This document shows positions 1 to 11,217 of a DNA stretch of 64,000 nucleotides, piece by piece. The position numbers and the translations under genes are program-made. Numbering within the stretch: the stretch's first letter is position 1; every line of letters starts with the position of its first letter. Below the pieces are notes generated by a model that saw only the letters and a list, made by a program, of their open reading frames with translations, was not told where the DNA came from and did not search any database. The stretch is taken from NCBI RefSeq assembly GCF_042477335.2, contig NC_091246.1, forward strand, positions 113,117,001-113,181,000. Reading direction: 5' to 3'. The stretch comes from Ovis canadensis. Lineage: Eukaryota > Chordata > Mammalia > Artiodactyla > Bovidae.

Positions 1-104
1 AGTGATTGCTGCTCTTTCTCGCCTCATTAAAGGTGATGTGTTCCGGTACAGTGTCGTTCTCATTCTTTTTCCAAACCTTGCCTTCTCTGACTCCTTTACC
101 CTAC
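1..104. other. Short unassigned sequence at window start
   Basis: No gene or repeat family recognised. The 57-bp tandem array starts just after this stretch. Confidence 0.4.
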
Positions 105-1262
105 AGTTGGGGCGCAGAGTTACATGCCTAAATATGACAGTTTCCGCATTTCAGACTGGTAACTCAGGGTGCAGATTTTCCTGCCTGAAATACGAAATTC
201 TCCACCTTTCATCCTAGAAAGTTGGGGAGCATAGTTTTCTGCCTGAAATAAAATTTCCTCATTTCAGGCCAGTAACTCAGGGCATAGAGTTTCCTGCCTG
301 AAATCTGACATTTCCCACATTTCAGTCTGGAAACCTGGGGCACAGAGTTTCCTGTCTGAAAAATGAAATTCTCATTTCACTGGCAAACATGGGGAGCAGA
401 TTTTCCAGCCCCAAATATGGGGTTTTCTATATTGCAGCTTATAAAATTGGGGCAGAGTTTCCCACCTGTTACATGAAATTTTTGTAATCCAGCCCGGAAA
501 CTTGGGGCACAGTTTCCTGCCTGAAGTATTAAACTTTCCTCATTTCAGCTCAGAAATTCGGCGCACAGATTTTCCTGCTTGACATATATGACATTTTACA
601 CATTACAGCCCTCAGCCTTGGGGTACAGAGTTTCCTGCCTGAAATATGACACTGTCTGCATTTCAGCCTGGAGTCTTGGTGTATAGAGTTTGCTGCCTGA
701 TGTATGACACATTATGCATTTCTGCCCCAAAATTTGGGGCACAGAGTTTCCTGCATAAAATATTAAAAATATCTGCATTTCACTCTGGAAACTTGGGCAG
801 AGAATTACCTGCCTGAATAATGAAATCCTCCGTATTTCAGCCTGGGAACTGGGGGCACAGAGTTTCCTGACTGAATTATGAAATTCTCCAAATTTCATCC
901 TGGAAAGTTGGGGCACATAATTTCCTGCCTGAAATGTGACACCTTTAGCATTTCAGCCCAGAAACTTGGGGTGCTGAGTTTCCTGCCTGAAACATGAAAT
1001 TCTCCGCATTTCAGCCTGGAAACTCGGGGCACAGAATTTCTTGCCTGAAATATGAAATTCTCTGCATTTCAGCCCAGGTTCTTGGGCTATAGAGTTTCCT
1101 GTCTGAAATATGAAATTCTCCTCATTTCACCTAGAAACATGGAGTGCAAATTTTCATGCCCGAAACGAGAATTTCCATATTTCATCCCAGAAACATGTGG
1201 TGCAGTTTCCCACCTAAAATTTGAAATTTTCCATATTTCAGCCTCAAAAGTAGGGATGTAGA
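105..1262. repeat. Tandem array of a 57-bp unit, about 20 copies
   Basis: The phrase GGGGCACAGAGTTTCCTGCC followed by CTGAAATATGAAATTC and CATTTCAGCCTGGAAAC recurs about every 57 bp. Anchor positions are near 115, 171, 227, 284, 341, 397, 453, 507, 563, 623, 682, 739, 797, 857, 913, 971, 1028, 1086, 1145, 1201 and 1258. Copies differ from each other by substitutions and 1-3 base indels, so the array is not freshly homogenised. Many units contain the inverted pair CTGAAAT...ATTTCAG. The period is a multiple of three, so open frames pass through several units without meaning that they code. I do not recognise a named satellite family. Confidence 0.9.
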
Positions 1263-1500
1263 GTTTGTACTAGCCAAGAGTTTGAAATAGCCAAGAAACA
1301 TGCTTTTGTGAATCTGGGAATTGGGCCCTTATGGGAAAAACAATATTTTCCGCCTGTGGAAGCCGGTTCACTCTTGTTCATTTTTCTCTTCATTCCAACA
1401 ACAGCTTTGGTCAAGTTTTTGGATTATCTGTAAGAAATAGGCTGCTTGCTACTTCTTTCTGGGAAGTCACCTGACAGTACTGTTTCAACTAATCAGGGTA

Positions 1501-2120
1501 TGAAAGGTTGTGGCTATGAGCCATGAATGATGCCAGGATTTACGACCTCTGGAAGAGAGGAGTTTGGTCAGGAGCCAGAGACAAAGCACAATCTCTCAGA
1601 GCTTTTGTGTCAATGTTTAATTAAAGTATAAAAGAGATAGAGAAAGCTTCAGACATAGACATCAGAAGGGGACAGAAAGAGTGCCCCCTTGCTAGTTTTT
1701 TAGGTGTTTTATACCTGTTAGCAAGCTGCTAACCAGATAAAAGAAACACCTTGAGACTAAGAGAGTTGCACTAGGTCCCTCTCCCACAACATACACTTTG
1801 AGATAGCATTGGCACAAGGGGAGTCATCTCTGGTTGTAAAACAATTGACATGAATGTTAAAGACATATTCTAAAGCAAATACATAGTTTTATTTACATAG
1901 TTTAAAAAGAACATTTCCATAAGGAAAACACATTGTTTAGGTGAAGGTCTGAGAAAAGTTAAGTTCAGGTGGAACCAGGTGTCATCATGGCAACACACGA
2001 TTAGAAGAAGTTTCCTATAACTTTGTACAGAGAAGGAAAAAAATGTCTGTCACTTGCATTTTGTTTCCTCCTGCTAATTAGGGACCTCTGGCCTTCCTAC
2101 AGAGGCTGCTAACCCTCTCA
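1501..2120 (-). mobile_element. Solo LTR of an endogenous retrovirus (class I-like)
   Basis: Read on the minus strand the 620-bp element begins TGAGAGGGTTAGC and ends CCTTTCA, the usual TG...CA ends. It is flanked by the 4-bp direct repeat GGTA at 1,497-1,500 and 2,121-2,124. A TATA-like GTATAAAA lies at about 1,714-1,707 and a polyadenylation-like ATTAAA at 1,621-1,616, in the right order for U3, R and U5. No internal retroviral genes are present, so this is the product of LTR-LTR recombination. A 4-bp duplication is typical of gammaretrovirus-like (ERV1) elements. The exact family is not assigned. Confidence 0.82.
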
Positions 2121-3660
2121 GGTAACAACTGGCGTGGCAATCAACACTCAAAGAACACCTTCCCATGACCTCTTTTCTAATGGAATGGTACAGTGTTTTC
2201 TAGCTGTGTCTTTACAAAGCTTTGAAAACACCAGAAAACATGTTTTTGTGAACCTGAGAATTGGGCTCTGATGACTAAAGAAGTATTTTCCATGTGAATG
2301 CTTGATAGTTGCAGCCTCAATCCTGCCAGAAAATCACACTTATTCATTTCTTTCTCCATTACCACAACAACTTTGGTTTAGTTTTGAGTTTTCTGAAAGG
2401 AACAGTCTGCATGTCACTTCTTGCCGGGAAGTCATTTGAAGTACAGATTCACTAATTAGGAAGTGAAGGTATGGCAGTCAACACCCACAGAACTCTCTCT
2501 TCTGACATCCTTTCTCATGGAATGGTACATTGTATCCGAGGAGTGTCTTTACACAGCTCTGAAACTGCACCAAACATGTTTTTGTGAACCTGGGAATAAG
2601 GTCTGATGGCGAAAGAAGTATTTTCCCACTATGAAAGCTGGATAGCTGCAGCCTTAAACTTGCAGTAAAACACATTGGTTCGTTATTCTCTTCAACAACA
2701 GCTTTCACCATGATTTTGAGTTGTCTGAAATAAAAAGGATGCTGCCAACTTCAGGCTGGGAACTCATCTGACAGTAATTTCTAGTGATTTTCACCTAATC
2801 ATAGTAACAGCAGGTATGGCAGTCAACAGTCACAGAACACTCTCCTCTGCCATTTTTCTCATGGAGTGGTACAGTGTGTCCTGAGTGTGTCTTTACACAA
2901 CCCTGAAAGAGCCCGGAAACACATGCTTTTGTGAACCTGGGAACTGAGCCTTTATGGCCAAAGCTGTATTTTCCACCTGTGGAAGCTAGATAATTGCAGC
3001 CTCAGAGCTGCCAGGAAAACACATGGATTTATTTTTCTTTTCATTGCAACAACATCTTTGATCAAGTTATTGAGTTTTCTGAAAGAAACAGGGTGCAGGC
3101 TATTTCTTTCTCAGAAGTCACCAGACAGTACTGTTTCATCTAATCAGGGAAACAACAGGTATGGCAGTCAACAACCACAGAACACTCTCCCTTGACCTCT
3201 TTTCTCATGGAATGGTACAGTGTTTCCTAGGTCTGTTTTTACAAAGCTCTGAAAATGAAGGGAAACATGCTTCTTTGAACCTGGTTATTGGGGCCTGATG
3301 GCAAAAGAAATATTGCCCCACTGTGAAAGCTGAGTAGTTGTAGCCTAAAATCTGCTATAGAAACATATTGGTTCATTGTTTTCTTCATTACAGAAACAGC
3401 TTTGGTCTAGTTTTTGAGTATTCTGAAAATAAGGAGCTGGTTTCCACTTCTTGCTGAAGTCATCTGACAGCGCAGTTTCAGCACACACAGAACACTCTCC
3501 CCTGACGTTTCTTTCTCATGGAATGGCACAGTGCTTCCTACGAGTGTCTTTACAAAGCTCAGAAAGCTCCAGGTTCATGCTTCTACAAGCCTGGGAACTG
3601 GGGCCTGATGGCAAACCAAGTATATTCCCACTGTGAAAGCTGGAGAACTGCAGCATCAGT

Positions 3661-4026
3661 CAGTCAGTCAGTTCAGTCACTCAGTCGTGTCCGACTTTGT
3701 GACCCCATGAATCGCAGCACGCCAGGCCTCCCTGTCCATCACCAACTCCCAGAGTTCACTCAGACTCATGTCCATCGAGTCAGTGATGCCATCCAGCCAT
3801 CTCATCCTCTGTCAGCCCCTTCTCCTCCTGCCCCCAATCCCTCCCAGCATCAGAGTCTTTTCCAATGAGTCAACTGTTTGCATGAGGTGGCCAAAGTACT
3901 GGAGTTTCAGCTTTAGCATCATTCCTTCCAAAGAACACCCAGGGCTGATCTCCTTTAGAATGGACTGGTTGGATCTCCTTGCAGTCCAAGGGACTCTCAA
4001 GAGTCTTCTCCAACACCACAGCTCAA
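3661..4026 (-). mobile_element. BovB LINE, 5'-truncated 3' tail
   Basis: Reverse-strand BovB 3' end (GACTGAGTGACTGAACTG-type tail next to a short CAGT run). It is flanked by a perfect 10-bp target-site duplication CAGCATCAGT at 3,651-3,660 and 4,027-4,036, and it interrupts one unit of the ~340-bp array. It encodes only remnants of the BovB C-terminus and is not functional. Confidence 0.88.
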
Positions 4027-5450
4027 CAGCATCAGTCCTGCCCAAAGAACTCTCTGGTTCTTTTCTATCATTACACCCACATCTTTGGTCTAGTTTTTGA
4101 GTTTTCTGAAAGAAACAGGCTGCTTGCCACTTCTTGGTAGGAAGTCATCTGACAGTACAGATTCACCTAATCAGGGTAACAACATGTAAGTCCGTCAACA
4201 CTCACAGAACACTGTACTGTCATCTTTCCACATGATGGTACAATGGGTCCTATGTATGTCTTCACACAACTCAGAAAATGCCAGGAAACATGCATTTGTG
4301 AATCTGCAGACAAGCAAAAACAAGGAAAAGCTATCCTTTCCACATTTACAAAATGGATAATTGCAGCCACAAACCTGCCAAGAAAAAGACTGGTTCATTT
4401 TTCTCTTCATGATAACAACTTTGGTCAAGTTTTCAAGTTTTATGTAAGAAACAGGCTGCTTGCCCCTTCTTGCTGGGAAGTCATCTGTCAGTTCAGTTAC
4501 ACCTAACCAGAGTAACAACAGGTTTGGCAGTCAACACTCACTCACAGACACTCCTCCCAGCTTTTTTTCTCACGGAATGACATGTTGTGTCCTAGGAGCA
4601 TCTTCAAATAGCACCGAAACTACAGGGAACACTGCATTTCTGTGAACCTGGGAATTGGGGTCCGATGGCAAAATTAGCATTTCCCCCCAGTGAAAGCTGG
4701 AGAGTTGCAGCCTTAAACTTGCCAGAAACTCCCTGGTTTATTTTGCTCTTCCTTATAATAATAGCTTTGGTTGTGATGATTTTGAGTTTTCTGAAACAAA
4801 AAGGATGCTTCCAGCTTCTTGCAGGGAAGTCATCTGACAGAACAGTTTACCCTTATCAGAGTAACAACTGGTATGGTAGTCAACATTCACAGAACACTCC
4901 CCCCTGACACTTTTTCTCATGGAATGATACAATAAGTCCTAGAAGTGTCTCACACAGCTCTGAAACTGCAGGGAAACATGGTTTTGTGAACCTGGGCACT
5001 GGGGCCTAATGGCAAAAGAAGTATATTCACCCAGTGAAATCTGGGTAGTTTCAGCCTCATACTTGCCAGAAAAACATACTTCTTCATTTTCCTTTTCATT
5101 TCAACCACGCCTTTGGTCATGATTTTGAGTTTTCTGAAACAAAAAGCATGCTTCCGACTTCTTGCTGGGAAGTCATCTGACAGTACCTAATCAGAGTAAC
5201 AAGAATGGCAGTCAACACTCACAGAACACTATCCCCTGACATTTTTTTTTTCTCATGGAATGGTACATTGTTTCCTAGGAGTGTCTTTACAAAGCTCTGA
5301 AAACGTAGGGCAACATGTTCTTATGAACCTTGGAACTGGGGTCTGATGGCAAAAGAAGCATATGTCCATTGTTGAGGCTTGAGAGTTGAAGATTTGAACC
5401 TGCCAGAAAAACATGTTGGTTCATTTCTCTCTTCATTGTCAACATTTGTT

Positions 5451-5640
5451 GGATCATAGAAAAAGCAAGGGGATTCCACTTGCTTGGAGAGGCAACCCAC
5501 TCCAGTATTCTTGCCTAGAAAATCCCATGGACGGGAGATCCCAGAGGGCTACAAGAGTCGGACACAACTTCTTTATGGCCTAATTCTCACATCCATACGT
5601 GACTACTGGAAAAACTGTAATTTTGACTATGTGGATCTCC
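5451..5640. mobile_element. Mosaic of BovB and Bov-tA scraps
   Basis: About 25 bp of plus-strand BovB (GATCATAGAAAAAGCAAG) is followed by a plus-strand Bov-tA SINE piece at about 5,478-5,572 (CCACTCCAGTATTCTTGCC). Then comes a minus-strand BovB piece at about 5,568-5,640 (ACTACTGGAAAAACTGTAAT). It forms the left border of the large L1. Confidence 0.7.
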
Positions 5641-6205
5641 TTTTATTTTTTTAATTGAAGGATAATTACTTTATAGAATTTCGTTTTCTGTCAAACCTCA
5701 ACATGAATCAGCCATAGGTATACATATATCCTCTCTCTTTTGAACCTCCCTCCCATCTTCTGCCCCTTCCCACCCCTGTAGATTGATACAGAGACCCTGA
5801 GTTTCCTGATCCATACAGCAAATGCCCATTGGCTATCTGTTTTACATATGGTAATGTAAGTTTCCATGTTACTCTTGCCATACATCACCCTCTCCTCCCT
5901 TCACCCCATGTCCATAAGTCTATTCTCTATGTCTGTTTTTCCACTGCTGCCCTTAAAAATAAATTTTTCAGTACCATATTTCTAGATTCTGTATATATGC
6001 GTTAGAATACGATATTTATCTTACTCTTTCTGACTCATTTCAGTCTGTATAATAGGTTCTAGGTTCATCTATCTCATCAGAACTGACTCAAATGCATTCC
6101 TTTTTGTGGCTGAGTAATATTCCTTTGTGTATATGTACCACAACTTCTTTATCCATTCATCTGTTGAGGGACATCTAGGTTGCTTCCATGTTCTCTGTGG
6201 TCAGA

Positions 6206-6884
6206 GAGGATGCTTGGTATGATTTCAATTTTTCTTAAATTCACTGAGTTTTGATTTGTGACCCAAGATGTGGCCTATCTTGGAGAATGTTTCATGTGCA
6301 CTTGAGAAGAAGGTGTATTCTTCTGCATTTGGATGGAATGTCCTGAAGATATCAATGAGATTCATCTCATTTAATGTATCATTTGAGACTTGTGTTTCCT
6401 TATTAATTTTTTGTTTTGATGATCTATCCATTGATGTGAGTGGGGGTGTTAAATTCTCCTACTATTATTTTGTTAGTATCAATTTCTCATTTTATGTCTG
6501 TTCGTGTTTGTCTTATGTTTTGAGGTGCTCCTATGTTGGGTGCATAGATATTTACAGTTGTTATGTCTTCTTCTTGGATTGATCCCTTGATCATTATGTA
6601 GTGTCCTTCCTTGTCTCTTGTAATCTTCTTTATTTTAAGGTCTATTTTGTCTGATATGAGGATTGTTACTCCAGCTTTCTTTTGCTCCCCGTTTGCATGG
6701 AATATATTTTCCCACCCTCTCACTTTCAGTCTATATGTGTCTTTAAGTCTGAAGTGGGTTTCTTGTAAACAGTATATATATGGGTCTTGATTTTGTATTC
6801 ATTCACCAGTCTGTGTCTTTTGGTTGAAGCATTTAATCCATTTACATTTAAAGCAGTTATTGATATATATGTTCCTATTGCCAT
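6206..6884 (-). pseudogene. L1 ORF2 amino-terminal (endonuclease) remnant
   Basis: Starts MAIGTYISITALNVNGLNA, the L1 endonuclease amino terminus, and includes ITTVNIYAPN and FHPNAEEYTFFSSAH. It is cut off near LSEFKKIEI at about 6,206, where the sequence passes directly to the 3' region. Internal frameshifts and stops are present. The reverse transcriptase domain is absent. Confidence 0.82.
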
Positions 6885-6942
6885 TTTCTAATTGTTTGGG
6901 GTTGATTTTTGTACATCTTTTTTCTTCTGTTGTATTTCTTGA

Positions 6943-7829
6943 CTATATAAATCCATTTAACATTTGTTGTAAAGGTGGTTTGGTGGTACTGAATTCTCGT
7001 AACTGTTGCTTGTCTGCAAAGCTTTTGATTTCTCCATCAGTTCTGAATGAGATCCTTGCCAGGTACGGTAATCTCCGTTGTAGATATTCCCTTTTCAATA
7101 CTTTAAATATATCCTGCCATTCCCTTCTTGCCTGCAGAGTTTTTGCTGAAAGACCAGCTGTTAAGCGTATGGGGTTTCCATTGTATTTTAGTTGTCGTTT
7201 CTCCTTACTGCTTTTAATATTCTTTCTTTGTGTTTAGTCTTTGTTAGTTTGATTTGTATGTGTCTTGGCATGTTTCTCCTTGGGTTTATCCTTTATGGGA
7301 CTCTTTGTGCCTCTTGTACTTGATTGCCTATTTCCTTTTCCATGTTGGGGAAATTTTCAAGTATAGTCTTTTCAAAAATTTTCTCATACCCTTTCTTTTT
7401 CTCTTCTTCTGGGACCCGTATAAATCAACTGTTGGTGTGTTTGATGTGGTCCCAGAGTTCTCTGAAACTGTCCTCAGCTCTTTTTATTCTTTTCACTTTA
7501 TTCTGCTCTTCAGAAGTTGTTTACACCATTTAATCTTCCAGCTCACTGATTGATTCTTCTGCTTCAGATATTCTGCTATTGACTCCTTCTAGAATATTTT
7601 TAATTTCAGTAATTGTGTTGTCTCTGTATGCTTATTCTTTAATTCTTATAGGTCTTTGTTAATTGATTCTTGCATTTTCTCCATTTTGTTTTTCAAGGTT
7701 TTTGATCATCTTTACTATCATTATTCTGAATTCTTTTTCAGGTAAGTTTCCTATTTCCTCTTCATTTATTTGGACTTCTGTGTTTCTAATTTGTTCCTTC
7801 ATTTGTGCAGTGTTTCTTTGCCTTTTCAT
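6943..7829 (-). pseudogene. L1 ORF1 (RNA-binding chaperone protein) remnant
   Basis: Begins [19 protein letters not shown] and contains [18 protein letters not shown] (coiled-coil part). It ends with SFADKQQLREF and LQQMLNGFI before a stop at 6,943. In intact elements this protein binds L1 RNA as a trimer. Here the frame breaks soon after NLEKQNGENARIN, so it is a pseudogene. Confidence 0.82.
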
Positions 7830-8390
7830 ATATTTTTTAAGTTCCCCAGGCTTTAAGGAAAGATGAATTCTTTCCTTGAAGAAGGCTGTATTCTTTATTC
7901 CTTTTGGTTTCTGCCCTCCTAAGGTTGGCTCAGTGGTTTGTGTGAGCTTCCTATAGGGTGAGATTTGTGCTGAGTTTTTGTTTGTTTTTCCTCTGATGGG
8001 CAAGGCTGAGTGAGGTGGTACTCCTGTCTGCTGATGACTGGGTCTGCATTTTTGTTTTGTTTGTTGTTTAGATGATGCATCCTGCACAGGGTGCTACTGG
8101 TGGTTGGCTGATGCCAGGTCTTGTATTCAAGTGGTTTCCTTTGTGTGAGTTCTCACTATGTGATACTCCCTAGAGTTAGTTCTCTGGTAGTCTAGGGTGT
8201 TGGAGTCAGTGCTCCCACTCCAAAGGCTCAGGGGTTTGATCTCTGGTCAGAAATGAGGATTCCACAAGTGTTTTTTTCTGGCATTAAGGGAGAGTGAAAC
8301 AAATATCCAAAAATGAGAAACCAAAGATGAACCCCAGACAAATGGCATGTACAAAATCAGGCAAATAATAATTAAAATAATGGAATATAC

Positions 8391-9339
8391 ACAGGTACAT
8401 ATACACTCATGAAAAAAATGAAAACAGTCCAACAAAAATAAAATACAGTAGATTGATCTGGTGAACAATGGAAGTAAAAATTTTTACTTACCAATTAAGA
8501 ACAAAAGTAACTTAAGCACAAACTGGAGAGCAAAAGTGAAGCAAAGTGTCAAGTGGGAAATAAAGCAATGAAAACAAAACTAACAAATATGTAGAGTGGA
8601 GAGGAAAGAGAGGAAAGAAAGAAAGAGTAGATATGCACAGTTAAATAGAGATAGATGAAAAAGATTTATATACATTAAAGATTAACTGCAAGGGGAAAAG
8701 AACAGTAGGAAAGGCAAACGAAGGAATAGATGTAGAAAAAATATAATAGGTTTAAAAAAATCAAAACATAAAAAGGAGAAAAGAGAAAAAAAATGGAAGA
8801 AGAAAAAAGGGAAAAAACAGGAAAATTTCACAGAATTGCAAAAGCTCAGTGCAGAGGCAGAGGTTTATAACAATAAAAAGTGTGACTGAATATACACATA
8901 TACACCCAAAAGCAAAATGAACACAGTTGAAAAAATATTAAGTACAATAGACTGACCCAGCGAACAAAGGAAATCAAAAATTATTTCTACCAAAACAAAA
9001 CTAATTAAAGCACAAACTGGAAAACAAAACTAAAGCAAGGTGCCAATTGGGGAATAATGCAATGAAAAGAAAACTAACAAATATGTTGTGAGGAAATGAG
9101 AGAAAGAAAAGAAAGAAAGAATAGATATGCAAAGTAAAATAGAGGTAGACAAAGATTTATATATATTAAAGATTAACTGCAAGGGGAAAATAACAGTAAT
9201 AAAAGCACACAAAGGAATAAATGTAGAAAAAATAATAATAGGTATAAAAATTAAAATTAAAAAAAGAGAAAAGAAGAGGAAAACTCCACAGAACTGCAAA
9301 AGCCCAACCCAGAGACAGAGGTTTACGACAATAAAAAAT
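8391..9339 (-). repeat. Tandem duplication (two ~450-500 bp units) in the L1 5' UTR
   Basis: Unit 1 is about 8,391-8,889 and unit 2 about 8,890-9,339. Both contain, in the same order, GCACAAACTGGAAA/GAGCAAA, AACTAACAAATATGT, AGAAAGAAAGA(A/G)TAGATATGCA, ATTAAAGATTAACTGCAAGG, AGGAATA(A/G)ATGTAGAAAAAA and CAGAGGTTTA. The related L1 at 33,980 has only one such unit (about 35,901-36,375). Confidence 0.85.
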
Positions 9340-11217
9340 GTGCCTGAGGAAAGAGAAAGGAATAAAAAAAAGCTGAAAAGCTTAACTGGATTTCTTAGTG
9401 CCAATAAAATCGACAACTACAACGGGGGGTGGAGGGGAGTGCGGAGAAAAAAATCCAAAAGAATCTACAGAACAAATAAAAAAATAAGAATAATAAATAT
9501 TTTTCTTGAGTCACTGCTGTCAGTCCTTTCTCGTGCTGCAAATCACCGTCCACCTCCCCTCGCTAGGACGCCCTCCAACACTGTGCTGATCTCTGGACCT
9601 GTTGCGGGGGCGGCTGAGATTCTAATCTGGTCCTACTCCTGTGTGTTCTTGCCTCCAGTGTCCAGAGCTATCAGAGATAGTGCGTTTTCCTTTGCAGGAG
9701 CTCTCAGTGTCCTTTTATATATTCCATAAATACAGAATTTGCCTAGTTGATTATGTGGATTTAATCTGAAGCTTGTACAGCTGGTGGGAAGGTTTTAGGT
9801 CTTCTTCCTTAGCCACACTGCCCCTGGGTTTCAACTGTGGTTTTATTTCCACCTCTCCATGTGGGTCGTCCAGTAGGGTTTAGCTCCTGAAGCTGCCGTG
9901 GAGGGCTTGGGTTTGCCCCTGTGAAGGCCAGGTGTGGAGGTGGTGCAGCTGCTTGGGTTGCAGGGGTTCTGGCAGCACCAGGTACTCAGGGGAGTTGGTG
10001 GCTAGGGCAGCAGGAAACATAGTGCTCTAGAAGGGTATGGCAACCAGTTTTGGCCAATATGCTCCAGTATTCTTGCCTGGAGAACCCCCCTCTCTGACAG
10101 AGAAGCCTGGCAGGCCACAGTCTACAGGGTTGCAAAGAGCCGGACAGGACCAAAGTGACCCTGTGCACATAAACACAAGACTTTGTTATTATTATTATTT
10201 TGCGTGTGGTAGCTCTGCCCTAGTGAGAATTGAACATGAAGGTGGTGCAGTTGCTTGGCTTGCAGGGACCCTGGCAGCATCAAGTGTGCAGGGACACAAA
10301 CTGCCTCCGTGGCAGGAGTTATGGCCCTGTCAGAGTCTTTTCTCGAGCCTCTTGCAGCTGGCTATCAGGAGGCCTCTTTGCCCAGTCTTTCTCCGTTGCT
10401 CCACCTGGTCAGGCACTTAGAGGGAATCCCTTGCCTGGGGTCCCTTTCTGTGGTTCTACACATCAGGCAATAGAGGCCCCCCCTCTGACTGAGGCCCTAC
10501 TCCATAGACCCCATCAGGCACTTAAAGGGGCACCCTGGGTGGAGTTCTACTCTGCAGTTCAGTGCCTCAGGCATTTGATGGGCCAGTCTCTCTATCGTTC
10601 AGCTGCCAATGCTGGTGTGTGCAGAGAAAGAGGCTATGGTGATGGCTCTACATCCTGTGCATGACTCAGCAGTACTGCCTTGCTCCAGCTTTCCTCTGCA
10701 GGCATTTCCCACCATGATCTTCCCCCTCACATCCCCACAATCCGTCTCTGCACAGTCAACAGCAGTCCTCGCACTGGGTTTGCTCCACAATCCCTAAACT
10801 CCAGCTCCCAGCTGCTGAGCTTTCTAGGGTAACTGTGTCCCTGTCCAGGGTATGTATGGCTCTGGTAAGGACTGTCTGATTCTCATTCTATTTAGGCTGC
10901 CACAGATCAGCTGTTTCACTTAAATGTTTCTCCTCTGACTCAGACAATTGCCCCGCTGTGGGGATCGGACCCCTGCTTCCGTCCCCCCACCTGCCGAGGA
11001 TATGTCCACTCCTACTAACACTGTTTTCCCCCCTATTTCCTTCATCCTACTGAGTTTTGTGTGGTTCTATATACGCTTTTCCACTGGTCAGGTCCTCCTG
11101 TACGATCTCAGCTGGTGATGCACTTCTGTGTCTGAAGGTGTATTCCTGATGCATCCATGAAGAGAGATGTATTCCACCTCCACCTACTCCTCCGCCATCT
11201 GTTCCCCCTCATCTTTT

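Larger units (their letters stand above)
1263..5450. repeat. Tandem array of a ~340-bp unit, about 11 copies, with insertions
   Basis: Landmark GGCAGTCAACACTCACAGAAC returns at about 2141, 2478, 2823, 3168, 3482 (shortened copy), 4195, 4531, 4880 and 5212, spacing about 332-349 bp. Every unit also carries AAACATGCTTTTGTGAACCTG, a GGGGCCTGATGGCAAAAG segment, GTGAAAGCTGGATAGTTGC, GGTTCATTTTTCTCTTCATT and GGGAAGTCATCTGACAGTAC in the same order. The first copy starts part-way through, next to the 57-bp array. Two later insertions split it: an LTR at 1,501-2,120 and a BovB at 3,661-4,026. The family is not recognised. Confidence 0.88.
5641..11208 (-). mobile_element. Bovine-type L1 LINE, internally deleted, 5' end present
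   Basis: Minus-strand L1. The 3' end at 5,641-6,205 has the diagnostic GGCTGATTCATGTTGAGG and TTATCCTTCAATTAAA-type terminus. ORF1 (6,943-7,829) and the first ~225 codons of ORF2 (from 6,884) are present. The long 5' UTR reaches 11,208 and starts with GGAACAGATGGCGGAGGAG, as in the second bovine L1 here at 33,984. Around 6,205 the ORF2 endonuclease region (SKLSEFKKIEI) jumps straight to the 3' region, so the reverse transcriptase is missing. The 5' UTR carries a tandem duplication (8,391-9,339). The element is dead for autonomous movement. Confidence 0.9.

Noticed and set aside
2-1261. Open frames of 60-106 codons in the first 1.3 kb with repeated protein-like phrases
   Set aside because: The repeat unit is 57 bp, a multiple of three, so an open frame in one unit stays open in the next. 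No start context, splice sites or known domain.
1501-2120. A full endogenous retrovirus
   Set aside because: Only one LTR is present, with no internal genes before or after it.
105-5450. CRISPR-like direct repeats
   Set aside because: Units are contiguous and diverged, without unique spacers, and the setting is a mammalian genome.
9127-9729. 200-codon plus-strand ORF, Lys-rich
   Set aside because: Lies antisense in the A-rich L1 5' UTR. Low-complexity composition, no domain.
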